From: Alteromonas gilva
GTDB lineage: Bacteria > Pseudomonadota > Gammaproteobacteria > Enterobacterales > Alteromonadaceae
Reading direction: 5' to 3'
NCBI RefSeq assembly: GCF_028595265.1
Contig: NZ_JAQQXP010000003.1
Coordinates: forward strand, 248,001 to 312,000
DNA: 64,000 bases
Both the position numbers and the translations under genes were made by a program. The notes beneath the pieces were generated by a model that was given only the letters and a program-made list of their open reading frames with translations, made no database searches and was not told the DNA's origin. How positions within the stretch are numbered: the first letter of the stretch is position 1; every line of letters starts with the position of its first letter. Positions 56,829 through 64,000 of this stretch are shown here, piece after piece.

Positions 56829-57186
56829 TAAGCAGAACTGAGTGTGCGGTTGTTGTCTAAAGCTGCCCGTCAGCGCTCGATGTTAGTCAGCTCCGTACGT
56901 AAAGCGGCCGTTGGCTCATTCAGAATTTAATGGCATCTATGAGCGATAAGCAGACGTCAGATAGTTAGCCAAGGAATAGTCCGCAAAAGACTGTTAGTTC
57001 AATCGATGGTTGAATATAGACTGCTGATTAGTGCCAAATTCGGCCACTCAGGTATAAAACGTTGCTACCCAAAAATCATTTAGAGCTAATGCTCATAATA
57101 CTTGCAGTAAAAACTTACTTGCCCCAATTTTTATAATGAGTCAGAAATTGAATGGTGAAAGGTCGCTCGCCAGCCACACATAGCCA
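56829..57186. other. Intergenic region with AAAGCNGCCCGT repeats
   Basis: 358 bp. Contains one copy of a 20-base repeat, TTGTCTAAAGCTGCCCGTCA (56853-56872), and a degenerate AAAGCGGCCGT (56901-56911). No credible gene. Confidence 0.5.
56853..56872 (+). repeat. 20-bp direct repeat, copy 1
   Basis: TTGTCTAAAGCTGCCCGTCA, identical to 59044-59063. The two copies bracket the GlxA/LysE pair. Confidence 0.8.
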
Positions 57187-58164
57187 TCACGCTATCGAGT
57201 CGCGACGGCATTGCCCTGGCGTTATTCCAAATCTTTTTTTAAAAATCTTACACAAATAACTGATATCTCTGACACCAACTTCATCTGCGAGTCGCGCAAG
57301 GTCATGGCCAGAATGGGTCAATCGCCAGTAGACATGTTGTAAACGTAACTCTTGCCAATAATTACGCGCGGAAACACCGAGCTTTTGCTGAAATAAGCGA
57401 TCTAATTGACGTCGACTAATGCCAATGAGCGCAGCAACCTGTTCTACGGTTATTGTCTGTTCTAAGTTTTCTTGCATCAAAGAAGCCGCTCTATCCATAT
57501 GACGATTCCTGTATAGTCCTTGCTCTGACGATTTCAGGCGGTGTTGCATACTGCGATTTTCATCAACCAGCATATCCGCTAAGCCTTTTTCTGCTCTCGT
57601 CTGACCAACATGGTTTTGCAAAATTACCACTGCAAGATCGATAGCTGCGCTTCCACCTGTACAACTGATCAGCTTGCGATCAAAATGATACAGCTGTTCA
57701 TCTCTTACGACTACTTTTGGGTAAGTCGCTTTGAATTCACTATGATGTCGCCAATGAACCACGACTTGATGACGATTTAGTAGCCCCAACTCCGCAAGGG
57801 TAAAGCAAGCGTTATCGATGCTTACAATTGGTATTCTTTTTGCGGCAACGGTTCGAATAAAAGAGCGATAATAAGCTGCCTGTTGCTGTGATTCAATCGC
57901 AGTGCGACTACCAAAGAACACCACATAGTCAAAATTCCCAAGCTGAACCTCACAAAGTTCGAGTTCTACATTGATTGGGATCCCACTACTAGAAACAACT
58001 AATCCCTTGGTGTGAGATGAAATTTTCCATGAACAATACCGCTGTTGACTGTTATCGGCTTCATCTGCTGAAAAACGGAGTTTATCCAAGAAGCCACCAA
58101 ACGGCAGCATGTTAAAATTATTTAGAGGTATCAATAGAAAGCGGACACCATTTTCACCGTTCAT
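57187..58164 (-). CDS. GlxA-type transcriptional regulator (DJ-1/PfpI-like plus AraC HTH)
   Basis: 325 residues. The N-terminal half (to about 190) is a DJ-1/PfpI glutamine-amidotransferase-like domain with SIDNACFTLAELGLLN at the nucleophile elbow (Cys in place) and SCTGGSAAIDLAV. C-terminal AraC DNA-binding domain (about 220-320) with QVAALIGISRRQLDRLFQQKL and the second HTH DISYLCKIFKKRFG. Divergent from the LysE exporter with a shared 114-bp promoter region containing an inverted repeat; likely controls it in response to an amino acid or amine (inference). Confidence 0.88.
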   Translation of the reverse strand: MNGENGVRFLLIPLNNFNMLPFGGFLDKLRFSADEADNSQQRYCSWKISSHTKGLVVSSSGIPINVELELCEVQLGNFDYVVFFGSRTAIESQQQAAYYRSFIRTVAAKRIPIVSIDNACFTLAELGLLNRHQVVVHWRHHSEFKATYPKVVVRDEQLYHFDRKLISCTGGSAAIDLAVVILQNHVGQTRAEKGLADMLVDENRSMQHRLKSSEQGLYRNRHMDRAASLMQENLEQTITVEQVAALIGISRRQLDRLFQQKLGVSARNYWQELRLQHVYWRLTHSGHDLARLADEVGVRDISYLCKIFKKRFGITPGQCRRDSIA

Positions 58165-58232
58165 TTGTCGCGCATCCTTTGTCTAAATAGTCGCAATTTT
58201 TGTCCATATAATACCATAAATAATATTAAAGC

Positions 58233-58263
58233 TGAGAGATACTAATACCAATTCAGTCTCTCA
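58233..58263. promoter_or_regulatory. Inverted repeat between the GlxA-type regulator and lysE-like gene
   Basis: TGAGAGA (58233-58239) and TCTCTCA (58257-58263), 17 bases apart, end 15 bp before the exporter ATG. Candidate site for the AraC-type regulator or a mRNA hairpin. Confidence 0.4.
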
Positions 58264-58278
58264 ATTATCTGGTGAGTT

Positions 58279-58908
58279 ATGACGTTCGAAATTTGGTGTG
58301 TATTTGCTTTATCTGCTCTAGGGCTTGCTTGTGTACCAGGCCCCAACTCACTATTGGCACTGAGTCATGGTGCTCAATATGGTTATAAAAAAACAATTTG
58401 GACGATATGTGGAGGTATTAGTGGCTTCTTCATATTGATCACGATAGCAATGCTCGGATTAGGCACGCTACTAGAGACCAATCCTGAACTAATGATTGGT
58501 CTTCAATGGCTGGGAGCATTATACCTCGCATGGTTAGGTTTCAATTTGTTTTTCGCGTCTTCAAGTAGCATAGAGCAAACAACAAGGGGTTCTACTTTGC
58601 CTAAAGACCTATTTAAACAAGGCTATTTGGCAGCATTGTCTAACCCGAAAGTCTTGCTATTTTTTACTGCATTTTTAGCTCAGTTTATAAACCCAGACGA
58701 GGCATTTATTCCGCAGTTTCTGGTGATAACAGTGAGCTTTCTTTGCATCGAGTTCGCCGTAGAGTTTAGCGTGGCGAGATTAGCTTATAGGGTTAAAACG
58801 CTACTTTTGGACAATGGGCGAATTTTTAATCAGTGTTGTGGTGCGCTATTCTTGCTATTAGCTGTAATGGCTATTGTGAATAGCAAAGCTGTTTTTTGGG
58901 GGGATTAG
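58279..58908 (+). CDS. LysE/RhtB family amino-acid exporter
   Basis: 209 residues with about six hydrophobic helices. The family N-terminus is clear: ALGLACVPGPNSLLALSHGAQYG (xxPGPN motif), and YLAALSNPKVLLFFTAFL matches the central NPK motif. Exports amino acids or derivatives across the inner membrane; substrate unknown. GGTGAG precedes ATG 58279. Adjacent divergent GlxA-type regulator suggests local control. Confidence 0.9.
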   Translation: MTFEIWCVFALSALGLACVPGPNSLLALSHGAQYGYKKTIWTICGGISGFFILITIAMLGLGTLLETNPELMIGLQWLGALYLAWLGFNLFFASSSSIEQTTRGSTLPKDLFKQGYLAALSNPKVLLFFTAFLAQFINPDEAFIPQFLVITVSFLCIEFAVEFSVARLAYRVKTLLLDNGRIFNQCCGALFLLLAVMAIVNSKAVFWGD

Positions 58909-59169
58909 CTTTATCTATTGGTGTCAATGTCCGAATTACGTCTTGAGTTCACACACAAAGCAGCCCGTGATGAGCTTTTAGCCAAGACGTCCGCTTATGA
59001 CCAAAATCAGAAGTAGAAAATAACATCGTTGAACGTCCGCTGCTTGTCTAAAGCTGCCCGTCATTTCAAGTCCCAACCTCCAAGAAAAAGAGTCATATCA
59101 GATACGAGTCACTACAATTTATCTAACGTCCAGGCGAGGTGGGCGATAGCTAAGCACCCAATACAATAA
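58909..59169. other. Intergenic region with AAAGCNGCCCGT repeats
   Basis: Between lysE and the DPP terminator. Contains AAAGCAGCCCGTGA (58957-58970) and the second 20-bp repeat (59044-59063). No gene seen. Confidence 0.5.
59044..59063 (+). repeat. 20-bp direct repeat, copy 2
   Basis: TTGTCTAAAGCTGCCCGTCA, identical to the copy at 56853-56872, about 2.2 kb away in the same orientation. Confidence 0.8.
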
Positions 59170-59194
59170 CGCAGCGGGCTATGCGCCCGCTGCG
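59170..59194 (-). terminator. Terminator of the DPP4-type peptidase gene
   Basis: CGCAGCGGGC (59170-59179) and GCCCGCTGCG (59185-59194): perfect 10-bp stem, 5-base loop, 24 bp after the stop; minus-strand tail TTATTGTATT is moderately U-rich. Confidence 0.75.
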
Positions 59195-59218
59195 TAGCAA
59201 TGGTGAGCGTAAACCTGA

Positions 59219-61510
59219 TTAAGGTTTCAGGTGCTCAATAAAGAAGTTGGTTTTCATGGTTTGCAGGTGCAACGTGGTGCCTTCGCCTTCATAAATACCG
59301 TGGCTACGATTAGGGTAGGCCATAAATTCAAATTGCTTATTGTGTTTTACCAGCTCGTTTATCAGCGCCTCAGTGCCCTGGTAGTGCACGTTGTCATCGC
59401 CGGTGCCATGCACCAGTAAGAGTTCGCCCTGCAAATCTTTAGCAAAGGTAATGGGCGATGTTTGCTCATAACTTGCCGGATCGGTTTTAGGATTACCTGA
59501 GTAGCGTTCCTGATAGATGGTGTCGTAATAGCGAATATCGGCTACCGGCGCTTGCGAAACCCCTACATGAAACTTATCGCCATGGCGGAATAGCAAGTTC
59601 AACGTTGAACTACCGCCACCAGAGTGACCCCATACACCCACACGGCTGCTGTCGATTTGTGGCCAGCGTTTGGCAATCGCATCAAGGGCATCGGCCTGGT
59701 CGCGCACGGTAACACTGCCGATTTTCTTATAAATGGATTTACGCCAGTCGCGGCCTTTCGGTGCGCGGGTACCGCGGTTATCTACCGACACCATAATGAA
59801 GCCCTTCTGGGTCATCATACTGTTCCACAGGTAGCTTCTGCCGCTGTAGCTGTCCTGCACCGTAGAGCCCCAGGGTTCACCGTAAACGTAAAATATCACC
59901 GGGTATTTTTTGCTGCTGTCCATATCCGGTGGAAACATGATCCAACCATCCAGAACTACCCCGTCACGCGCTTCAACCTGGAAGAACTCATGTTCAGGTA
60001 ATGCCTCTTTTGCCAGCTTTTCCTTTAATGCCTGGTTTGACGTAAGCTGGGTGACCGTCACATGCCCCTCGGTTTTAATGATCTGGCTGCTTGCAGGCTG
60101 ATTAAAGCGGCTGTGGGTATGCATGGCATAACTGGCATCTTTTGACATTTTATAGCGGTTGTTACCGGCAAATTCTGCCGGTGTTACCCGCTTGGGCGGG
60201 CTGCTGCCATCCAGTGAGGTTCTGAATAAAAAGCGCTGTTCGGGGTGTTCCGGGGCGGCGGTAAAGTACAGGCTGTTGGTGTTTTCATTTAACGTAATCA
60301 TATCGACCACGTCATAATCGCCCGGGGTTAAATCTACAATCGATGTACCATCGCGGGAAATACGATACAGGTGACGCCAGCCATCGCGCTCGCTGTGCCA
60401 GATAAAGTGACTGCCATCCTGTTGCCATTCGGCCTGGTAATACCATTCTAAAAAGGCGTCATCGTGATCGGTGTATATGGTTTTAAGCTGGTTATTTTGC
60501 CAGTCGAACAGTCGCAGGGTGTTGGTGTTTTGTGGCCGGTTAACATCCTGGATCAGCACCGCGTCGCTGGTGCCTGCCCAACTGATACGCGGTATGTAGC
60601 GGTCGCGATTATCACCGGGCAGGTTTGCCCAGCGGGTTTGTTGATCGCTGAGCGCGACAACGCCCACCCGAACGGCTGAATTTTGCTCACCGGCCTTGGG
60701 GTAAGGAAACTTAGTCAACGTCGGGTAGAGTGAATCGGTGTTGTTGATCATGGTGAAAAACTTCACGCCGGAGGAGTCGAGCTGCCAGTAAGCGATACTG
60801 CTGCTATCGGGGCTCCAGCGAAATCCATCAGTAATGGTAAATTCCTCTTCATACACCCAGTCAAAGTTACCGTTAATCAGGGTGTCACTGCCATCGCTGG
60901 TCAGCGCGGTAACAGCCTTGTTGCCTAAGGTTTCCACATAAATATTGTTGTCCCGCACGTAAGCAACTTTCTGGCTGTCGGGGCTGAACTTGGCAAACAT
61001 CAAACTGGTGGGCGCTGGCGAGTCGCCGCCCAGTTGGTAGAGCTTATTGCTGGTTAAGTTCAGTACCCAGTAATCACCCCGCGTGCGATAGCGCCATACC
61101 TTTTGTGCCTGGGTGAATATCAGTGCCCACTGGCCATCATCAGACCACTGATAGTCGTCGATGCTGAGTGGTTCTTCAGCGCCTTCAGGGGTTAGCTGTT
61201 CGAGGCTGATAAGTACCTTGCGGCCACTGCCATCCGGTTGGTAAAACACGATGTCACTGCCAGTAATACCCTGCTCAGCATCGCTGCTGTCAGTGCTGTC
61301 GGTGGTACGGTTTTCCAGTACGGTATAACCACTGCCATCGTCGAGCCAGCGAAAATACGGTGCCCGTTCAGCGCTGAATTCGTTGTTGGTGTAAATGCGC
61401 TCAAGTGACAGGGTGGGAGTAGGAGGTTCGCTGTTATCCGGAGCCGGTGCACAGCCAGAGAGGGCGATAAGGCCAATCGCTGCCAGCCAGGAGTGAGAGA
61501 TTTTTAACAT
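59219..61510 (-). CDS. S9 family dipeptidyl peptidase IV-like lipoprotein
   Basis: 763 residues. Lipobox LSGC (GLIALSGCAPAP) makes it a lipoprotein. N-terminal beta-propeller (about 30-480; DSYTVLENR, FTITDGFRWSPDSSSIAYW) followed by an alpha/beta hydrolase domain. Catalytic Ser630 lies in GVWGHSGGGSSTLNLLF; Asp in HGTGDDNVHYQGTEALIN; His in PNRSHGIYEG. The double Glu EEEFTITDGF matches the N-terminus-recognising pair of DPP4. It releases dipeptides from peptides in the periplasm or outer membrane. Confidence 0.93.
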   Translation of the reverse strand: MLKISHSWLAAIGLIALSGCAPAPDNSEPPTPTLSLERIYTNNEFSAERAPYFRWLDDGSGYTVLENRTTDSTDSSDAEQGITGSDIVFYQPDGSGRKVLISLEQLTPEGAEEPLSIDDYQWSDDGQWALIFTQAQKVWRYRTRGDYWVLNLTSNKLYQLGGDSPAPTSLMFAKFSPDSQKVAYVRDNNIYVETLGNKAVTALTSDGSDTLINGNFDWVYEEEFTITDGFRWSPDSSSIAYWQLDSSGVKFFTMINNTDSLYPTLTKFPYPKAGEQNSAVRVGVVALSDQQTRWANLPGDNRDRYIPRISWAGTSDAVLIQDVNRPQNTNTLRLFDWQNNQLKTIYTDHDDAFLEWYYQAEWQQDGSHFIWHSERDGWRHLYRISRDGTSIVDLTPGDYDVVDMITLNENTNSLYFTAAPEHPEQRFLFRTSLDGSSPPKRVTPAEFAGNNRYKMSKDASYAMHTHSRFNQPASSQIIKTEGHVTVTQLTSNQALKEKLAKEALPEHEFFQVEARDGVVLDGWIMFPPDMDSSKKYPVIFYVYGEPWGSTVQDSYSGRSYLWNSMMTQKGFIMVSVDNRGTRAPKGRDWRKSIYKKIGSVTVRDQADALDAIAKRWPQIDSSRVGVWGHSGGGSSTLNLLFRHGDKFHVGVSQAPVADIRYYDTIYQERYSGNPKTDPASYEQTSPITFAKDLQGELLLVHGTGDDNVHYQGTEALINELVKHNKQFEFMAYPNRSHGIYEGEGTTLHLQTMKTNFFIEHLKP

Positions 61511-61665
61511 AAGTTCCGTCGTTTTTTATTGTTCATGTAGTTTTGGAGTTTACTTAATCATGAAGCTCGCGCCAACGCTATTGCAAGACTTTAGTGACCC
61601 GGTAGCACTACTTAACGGCAGAATCTGTGATGTCAGAAAGGGAAGGGAGGCTGTGCAGCGAATGG

Positions 61666-61695
61666 CCGGTGCACTGCATTTGCGCTATGCACCGG
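61666..61695 (-). terminator. Weak hairpin downstream of the DUF4426 gene
   Basis: CCGGTGCA (61666-61673) pairs perfectly with TGCACCGG (61688-61695), loop 14, no T-run. Uncertain terminator. Confidence 0.35.
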
Positions 61696-61707
61696 TAATC
61701 ATGAGTA

Positions 61708-62154
61708 TTAGTCGACGAACATTTTTTGTTTAAAAGTGAGTGTCTCTGCGGTATCGCCACGTCTTACTTCAATGTTAAAGCGGTAAGTTTCGTCGTTGCG
61801 GAAACTAAATACCGCAAGGTAGTAAATGGCGTCACCCTCCTGGACCTTTTTGAAGGTGAGTGGTTTTTCAGTGCCGAGCAGGTTAGTCGCGGTGCCCTGC
61901 ATACTGACAGTTTGCGCCTTCTGCGTGTCACTGTCGAGCACCGATATATTAACCAAAGCATTGTATTTACTGCGCACGATGCCGTACTGACGAGCGATAT
62001 CTGCACTAAAAAAAGTTGAGTTAACAACAATGTAGTGTACGTCCCACTCACCAAGCTGTACTTTCTGTTCAGCACTGGCCTGCCAACTACATAGCAGTAA
62101 AAGCGGCGCCAGAAAGCCTGTCAGAAGTAGCTGTTGAAAGTTGTATTTACGCAT
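61708..62154 (-). CDS. DUF4426 exported protein
   Basis: 148 residues. Signal peptide QLLLTGFLAPLLLLCSWQASA, then the DUF4426 beta domain: LGEWDVHYIVVNSTFFSADIA, RSKYNALVNISVLD, and YYLAVFSFRNDETYRFNIEV. Periplasmic, function unknown. Last gene of yggS-proC-yggT-DUF4426; 27 bp after yggT. The DUF167 (YggU) gene often found in this cluster is absent. Confidence 0.9.
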   Translation of the reverse strand: MRKYNFQQLLLTGFLAPLLLLCSWQASAEQKVQLGEWDVHYIVVNSTFFSADIARQYGIVRSKYNALVNISVLDSDTQKAQTVSMQGTATNLLGTEKPLTFKKVQEGDAIYYLAVFSFRNDETYRFNIEVRRGDTAETLTFKQKMFVD

Positions 62155-62181
62155 TGTTAACCCCTTTTTTAACCTTACTTA

Positions 62182-62721
62182 TTAGTAATACGGCAGAAAG
62201 TCGCGTAAGACCAGTTGCAGAGCCTGTAGCGCAATAATCGCCACCAGTACCGAAAGGTCGAGCCCGCCAAGCGGCGGTATAACGCGACGTATGGGCGCTA
62301 AAAACGGCTCCGTTAGTTGTTGCATGACCAGTTCAATAGGGTTGCGCCCTTGCGATACCCAGCTTAAGACCGCGCGCAGGATCAACACCCAGAATACCAG
62401 GGTGAGAAACTCTTTTACCACGTCCAGCGCACCGATAATCAGCAGACCGAGCGGGTTAATAGTGCCGCCAAACAGCAGGTTCAAAGTCAGGTATTTACCA
62501 ACGGCAACCAGGAGCGCGAGCACCAGGGTAGCAACGTCGAAAGCGCCAATCGACGGAATAATCCGGCGCATCGGAGCAATAATAGGATGCGTGGCTTTAA
62601 CCACAAACTGGCTAAAGGGATTATAAAAATCAGCTTTGGCCATTTGCAGCCAAAACCGCAATAACACAACCATCAAATATAAGTTAAAGACCGTTGTTAT
62701 TAAGAAAACCGTGGCGCTCAT
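62182..62721 (-). CDS. yggT: YggT family membrane protein
   Basis: 179 residues made of two YggT repeats, each a hydrophobic pair around a P-x-x-R-R/P-[IV]-IPxxGxxD motif: APMRRIIPSIGAFDVATLVL (about 50-69) and APIRRVIPPLGGLDLSVLV (about 140-158). Inner-membrane protein of uncertain role, linked to cell division/shape in other bacteria. 14 bp after proC. Confidence 0.93.
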   Translation of the reverse strand: MSATVFLITTVFNLYLMVVLLRFWLQMAKADFYNPFSQFVVKATHPIIAPMRRIIPSIGAFDVATLVLALLVAVGKYLTLNLLFGGTINPLGLLIIGALDVVKEFLTLVFWVLILRAVLSWVSQGRNPIELVMQQLTEPFLAPIRRVIPPLGGLDLSVLVAIIALQALQLVLRDFLPYY

Positions 62722-62735
62722 TGTGTGTTCCTATA

Positions 62736-63557
62736 CTAAAATAAATTGGCCATTTCGTCGGCGCGGGCAACCGCGGCCTGCATTGCTTTTGCAACAATGC
62801 CCTGTAAATCGCTATCGATTAATGAATTCACTGCCGCGGCGGTTGTGCCGCCTTTGGACGTTACCTGCGCGCGTAATTCGCTCAATTCAAGCTGCGGGTT
62901 TTCGCATACCATTTGGGCGGCACCGAGCATTGCCTGTTGCACCAGCTGGCGGGAATCCTGCTGGTTAAAGCCCATGGCCATACATTCTTCCTGCATTGCC
63001 TGTAAAAACAGGAAAAAGTAAGCCGGGCTGCTGCCTGCTGCGGCAATGACGCCATTGATATCATCTTCTTTTTCAACCCACAGGGTTTTGCCTACAGCGC
63101 CCATTACGCCGGTAACGTAATCGCGATCGCTGTCGCTAACATCCGCGTTAGCGTATAGACCTGACATGCCCTGACCCAGTAAGCTGGGCGTATTGGGCAT
63201 AATTCTGACCAGCGGGTATTTGCCGCCTAACATCTCCTGCAGACGCGCAACCGGCAAGCCCGCCGCAATTGACATGAACAACTTGCCCGATAAGTCGATG
63301 CTCTGATCGAAGGCGGCGCATACATCTTCCATCATTTGCGGTTTAACCGACAACACAATGGCATCAGCAAATGCAATAGCTTCGTCGTTCGATTGGGTTA
63401 CTTTGATCCCCAGCTCTTCTTGCAGTGCATCCAGTTTTGGCCGCGAGCGGTTACTGGCAATGATCAATTCTTTGGGGTATCCGGAAGACACCAGACCGGC
63501 GACGATACTGCGGGTCATATTGCCCGCGCCAATGAATGCTAATTTACGATGTTGCAT
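62736..63557 (-). CDS. proC: Pyrroline-5-carboxylate reductase
   Basis: 273 residues. N-terminal Rossmann FIGAGNMTRSIVAGLV; the C-terminal dimerisation domain shows the P5CR signature region (QAMLGAAQMVCE, then VTSKGGTTAAAVNSL). Reduces P5C to proline with NAD(P)H. Between yggS and yggT, an arrangement widespread in gammaproteobacteria. Confidence 0.97.
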   Translation of the reverse strand: MQHRKLAFIGAGNMTRSIVAGLVSSGYPKELIIASNRSRPKLDALQEELGIKVTQSNDEAIAFADAIVLSVKPQMMEDVCAAFDQSIDLSGKLFMSIAAGLPVARLQEMLGGKYPLVRIMPNTPSLLGQGMSGLYANADVSDSDRDYVTGVMGAVGKTLWVEKEDDINGVIAAAGSSPAYFFLFLQAMQEECMAMGFNQQDSRQLVQQAMLGAAQMVCENPQLELSELRAQVTSKGGTTAAAVNSLIDSDLQGIVAKAMQAAVARADEMANLF

Positions 63558-63583
63558 GAGTCTCCTTAGTAACAGGGTTATGT

Positions 63584-64000
63584 TTATTGTCGTGCACCAA
63601 AAATGGCGGTGCCGATACGGACCATGGTCGAACCATACTCAATGGCCGCTTGCATATCATTGCTCATCCCAACTGACAGGGTATCGACAGTGTCGACCTT
63701 ACTGGCTAAGTCGTTAAACAATGTCTGCAATGTTGCCAGCGTTTTGTGCTGTGCATCCGGCGATGTATTATTCGCCGGTATAGCCATGAGTCCGCGTAAC
63801 GTTAACTTTGGCATGTTAACAATCTCTTCTACAAGGTCTGGCAAATCCTTGGGCGTAATGCCCGATTTGCTCTCTTCCTCATCAATATTCAACTGAATGC
63901 ACACGTTAAGCGGCGGCATGTCTGCCGGTCGCTGTTCGTTGAGTCGACGCGCTATTTTTAGCCGGTCAACAGATTGCACCCAATCGAAATGTTCCGCCAC
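63584..64000 (-). CDS. yggS: YggS family PLP homeostasis protein (partial, 5' end outside window)
   Basis: The C-terminal 138 residues are present; the gene continues past the right edge. Seen are VAEHFDWVQSVDRLKIARRLN, the segment QLNIDEEESKSGITPKDL, LRGLMAIPA and the terminal SVGMSNDMQAAIEYGSTMVRIGTAIFG, typical of this PLP-binding TIM-barrel family, which buffers pyridoxal phosphate. First gene of the proC cluster. Confidence 0.95.
   Translation of the reverse strand: MAEHFDWVQSVDRLKIARRLNEQRPADMPPLNVCIQLNIDEEESKSGITPKDLPDLVEEIVNMPKLTLRGLMAIPANNTSPDAQHKTLATLQTLFNDLASKVDTVDTLSVGMSNDMQAAIEYGSTMVRIGTAIFGARQ

Noticed and set aside
56853..59063. Integron attC sites as an explanation of the repeats
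   Set aside because: No paired inverse core/core sites (RYYYAAC, GTTRRRY) in the right geometry and no integrase.
1..64000. tRNA, rRNA, CRISPR, prophage, toxin-antitoxin or defence system
   Set aside because: No cloverleaf T-arm signatures, spaced direct-repeat array, phage structural or defence genes were seen in reading both strands.

Overview
The window is ordinary chromosome from a marine-type gammaproteobacterium, almost certainly in the Alteromonadaceae (Alteromonas and relatives). Pointers are the order tyrS / mepM / anmK, the mtnN-cbiB-btuF cluster, a prpB-prpC-acnD-prpF methylcitrate operon under a GntR regulator, lpoA-yraN-diaA-dolP divergent from rsmI, yggS-proC-yggT-DUF4426, ArcB, and attenuated thr and ilv leaders. 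The genus cannot be fixed from sequence alone. No rRNA, tRNA, CRISPR array, prophage or intact IS transposase was seen.

Layout. 1-9.6 kb: an Old Yellow Enzyme (cut by the window edge), anhydromuropeptide recycling and cell-wall genes, tyrS, a cobinamide salvage/uptake cluster, and small envelope proteins. 9.7-15.6 kb: gltBD (minus strand) with a clear terminator and a 0.7-kb upstream region carrying palindromes. 16.3-19.9 kb: arcB flanked on both sides by two distantly similar small STAS/SpoIIAA-like proteins. 20-26.8 kb: the propionate (2-methylcitrate) operon with a legible promoter and two TGTCGACA operators. 27-31.7 kb: the lpoA/yraN/diaA/dolP and rsmI loci. 31.9-41.9 kb: hypothetical secreted proteins, the carboxynorspermidine polyamine genes, a PLP deaminase, a chalcone isomerase-like/DUF3833/MAPEG group, aceK, a SpoIIAA-like protein and a PepSY protein. 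42.2-47.8 kb: thrL-thrABC-ung. 48.1-52.4 kb: DUF3545, pgi, tal and yaaA. 52.6-53.3 kb: a decayed DUF819-like membrane gene split by a 265-bp MITE-like element. 53.4-54.85 kb: ilvE, then an intact ilv leader and attenuator that now leads into only about ten codons of an acetolactate synthase start. 55-59.1 kb: an AT-richer accessory patch (M1-like metallopeptidase, GlxA-type regulator, LysE exporter) with short repeats. 59.2-64 kb: a DPP4-type lipoprotein peptidase, DUF4426, yggT, proC and partial yggS.

Functionally the window combines amino-acid supply (gltBD, thrABC, ilvE, proC), propionate and acetate-related carbon flow (prp operon, aceK), central sugar metabolism (pgi, tal), polyamine synthesis and envelope maintenance. 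The most informative unexpected signals are regulatory or historical: a perfect met box (AGACGTCT) over the thr promoter just before a Thr/Ile attenuator; the decapitated ilv operon next to an AT-rich insert; and a MITE whose removal exactly restores a membrane-protein reading frame. I found no convincing wholly new multi-gene system.
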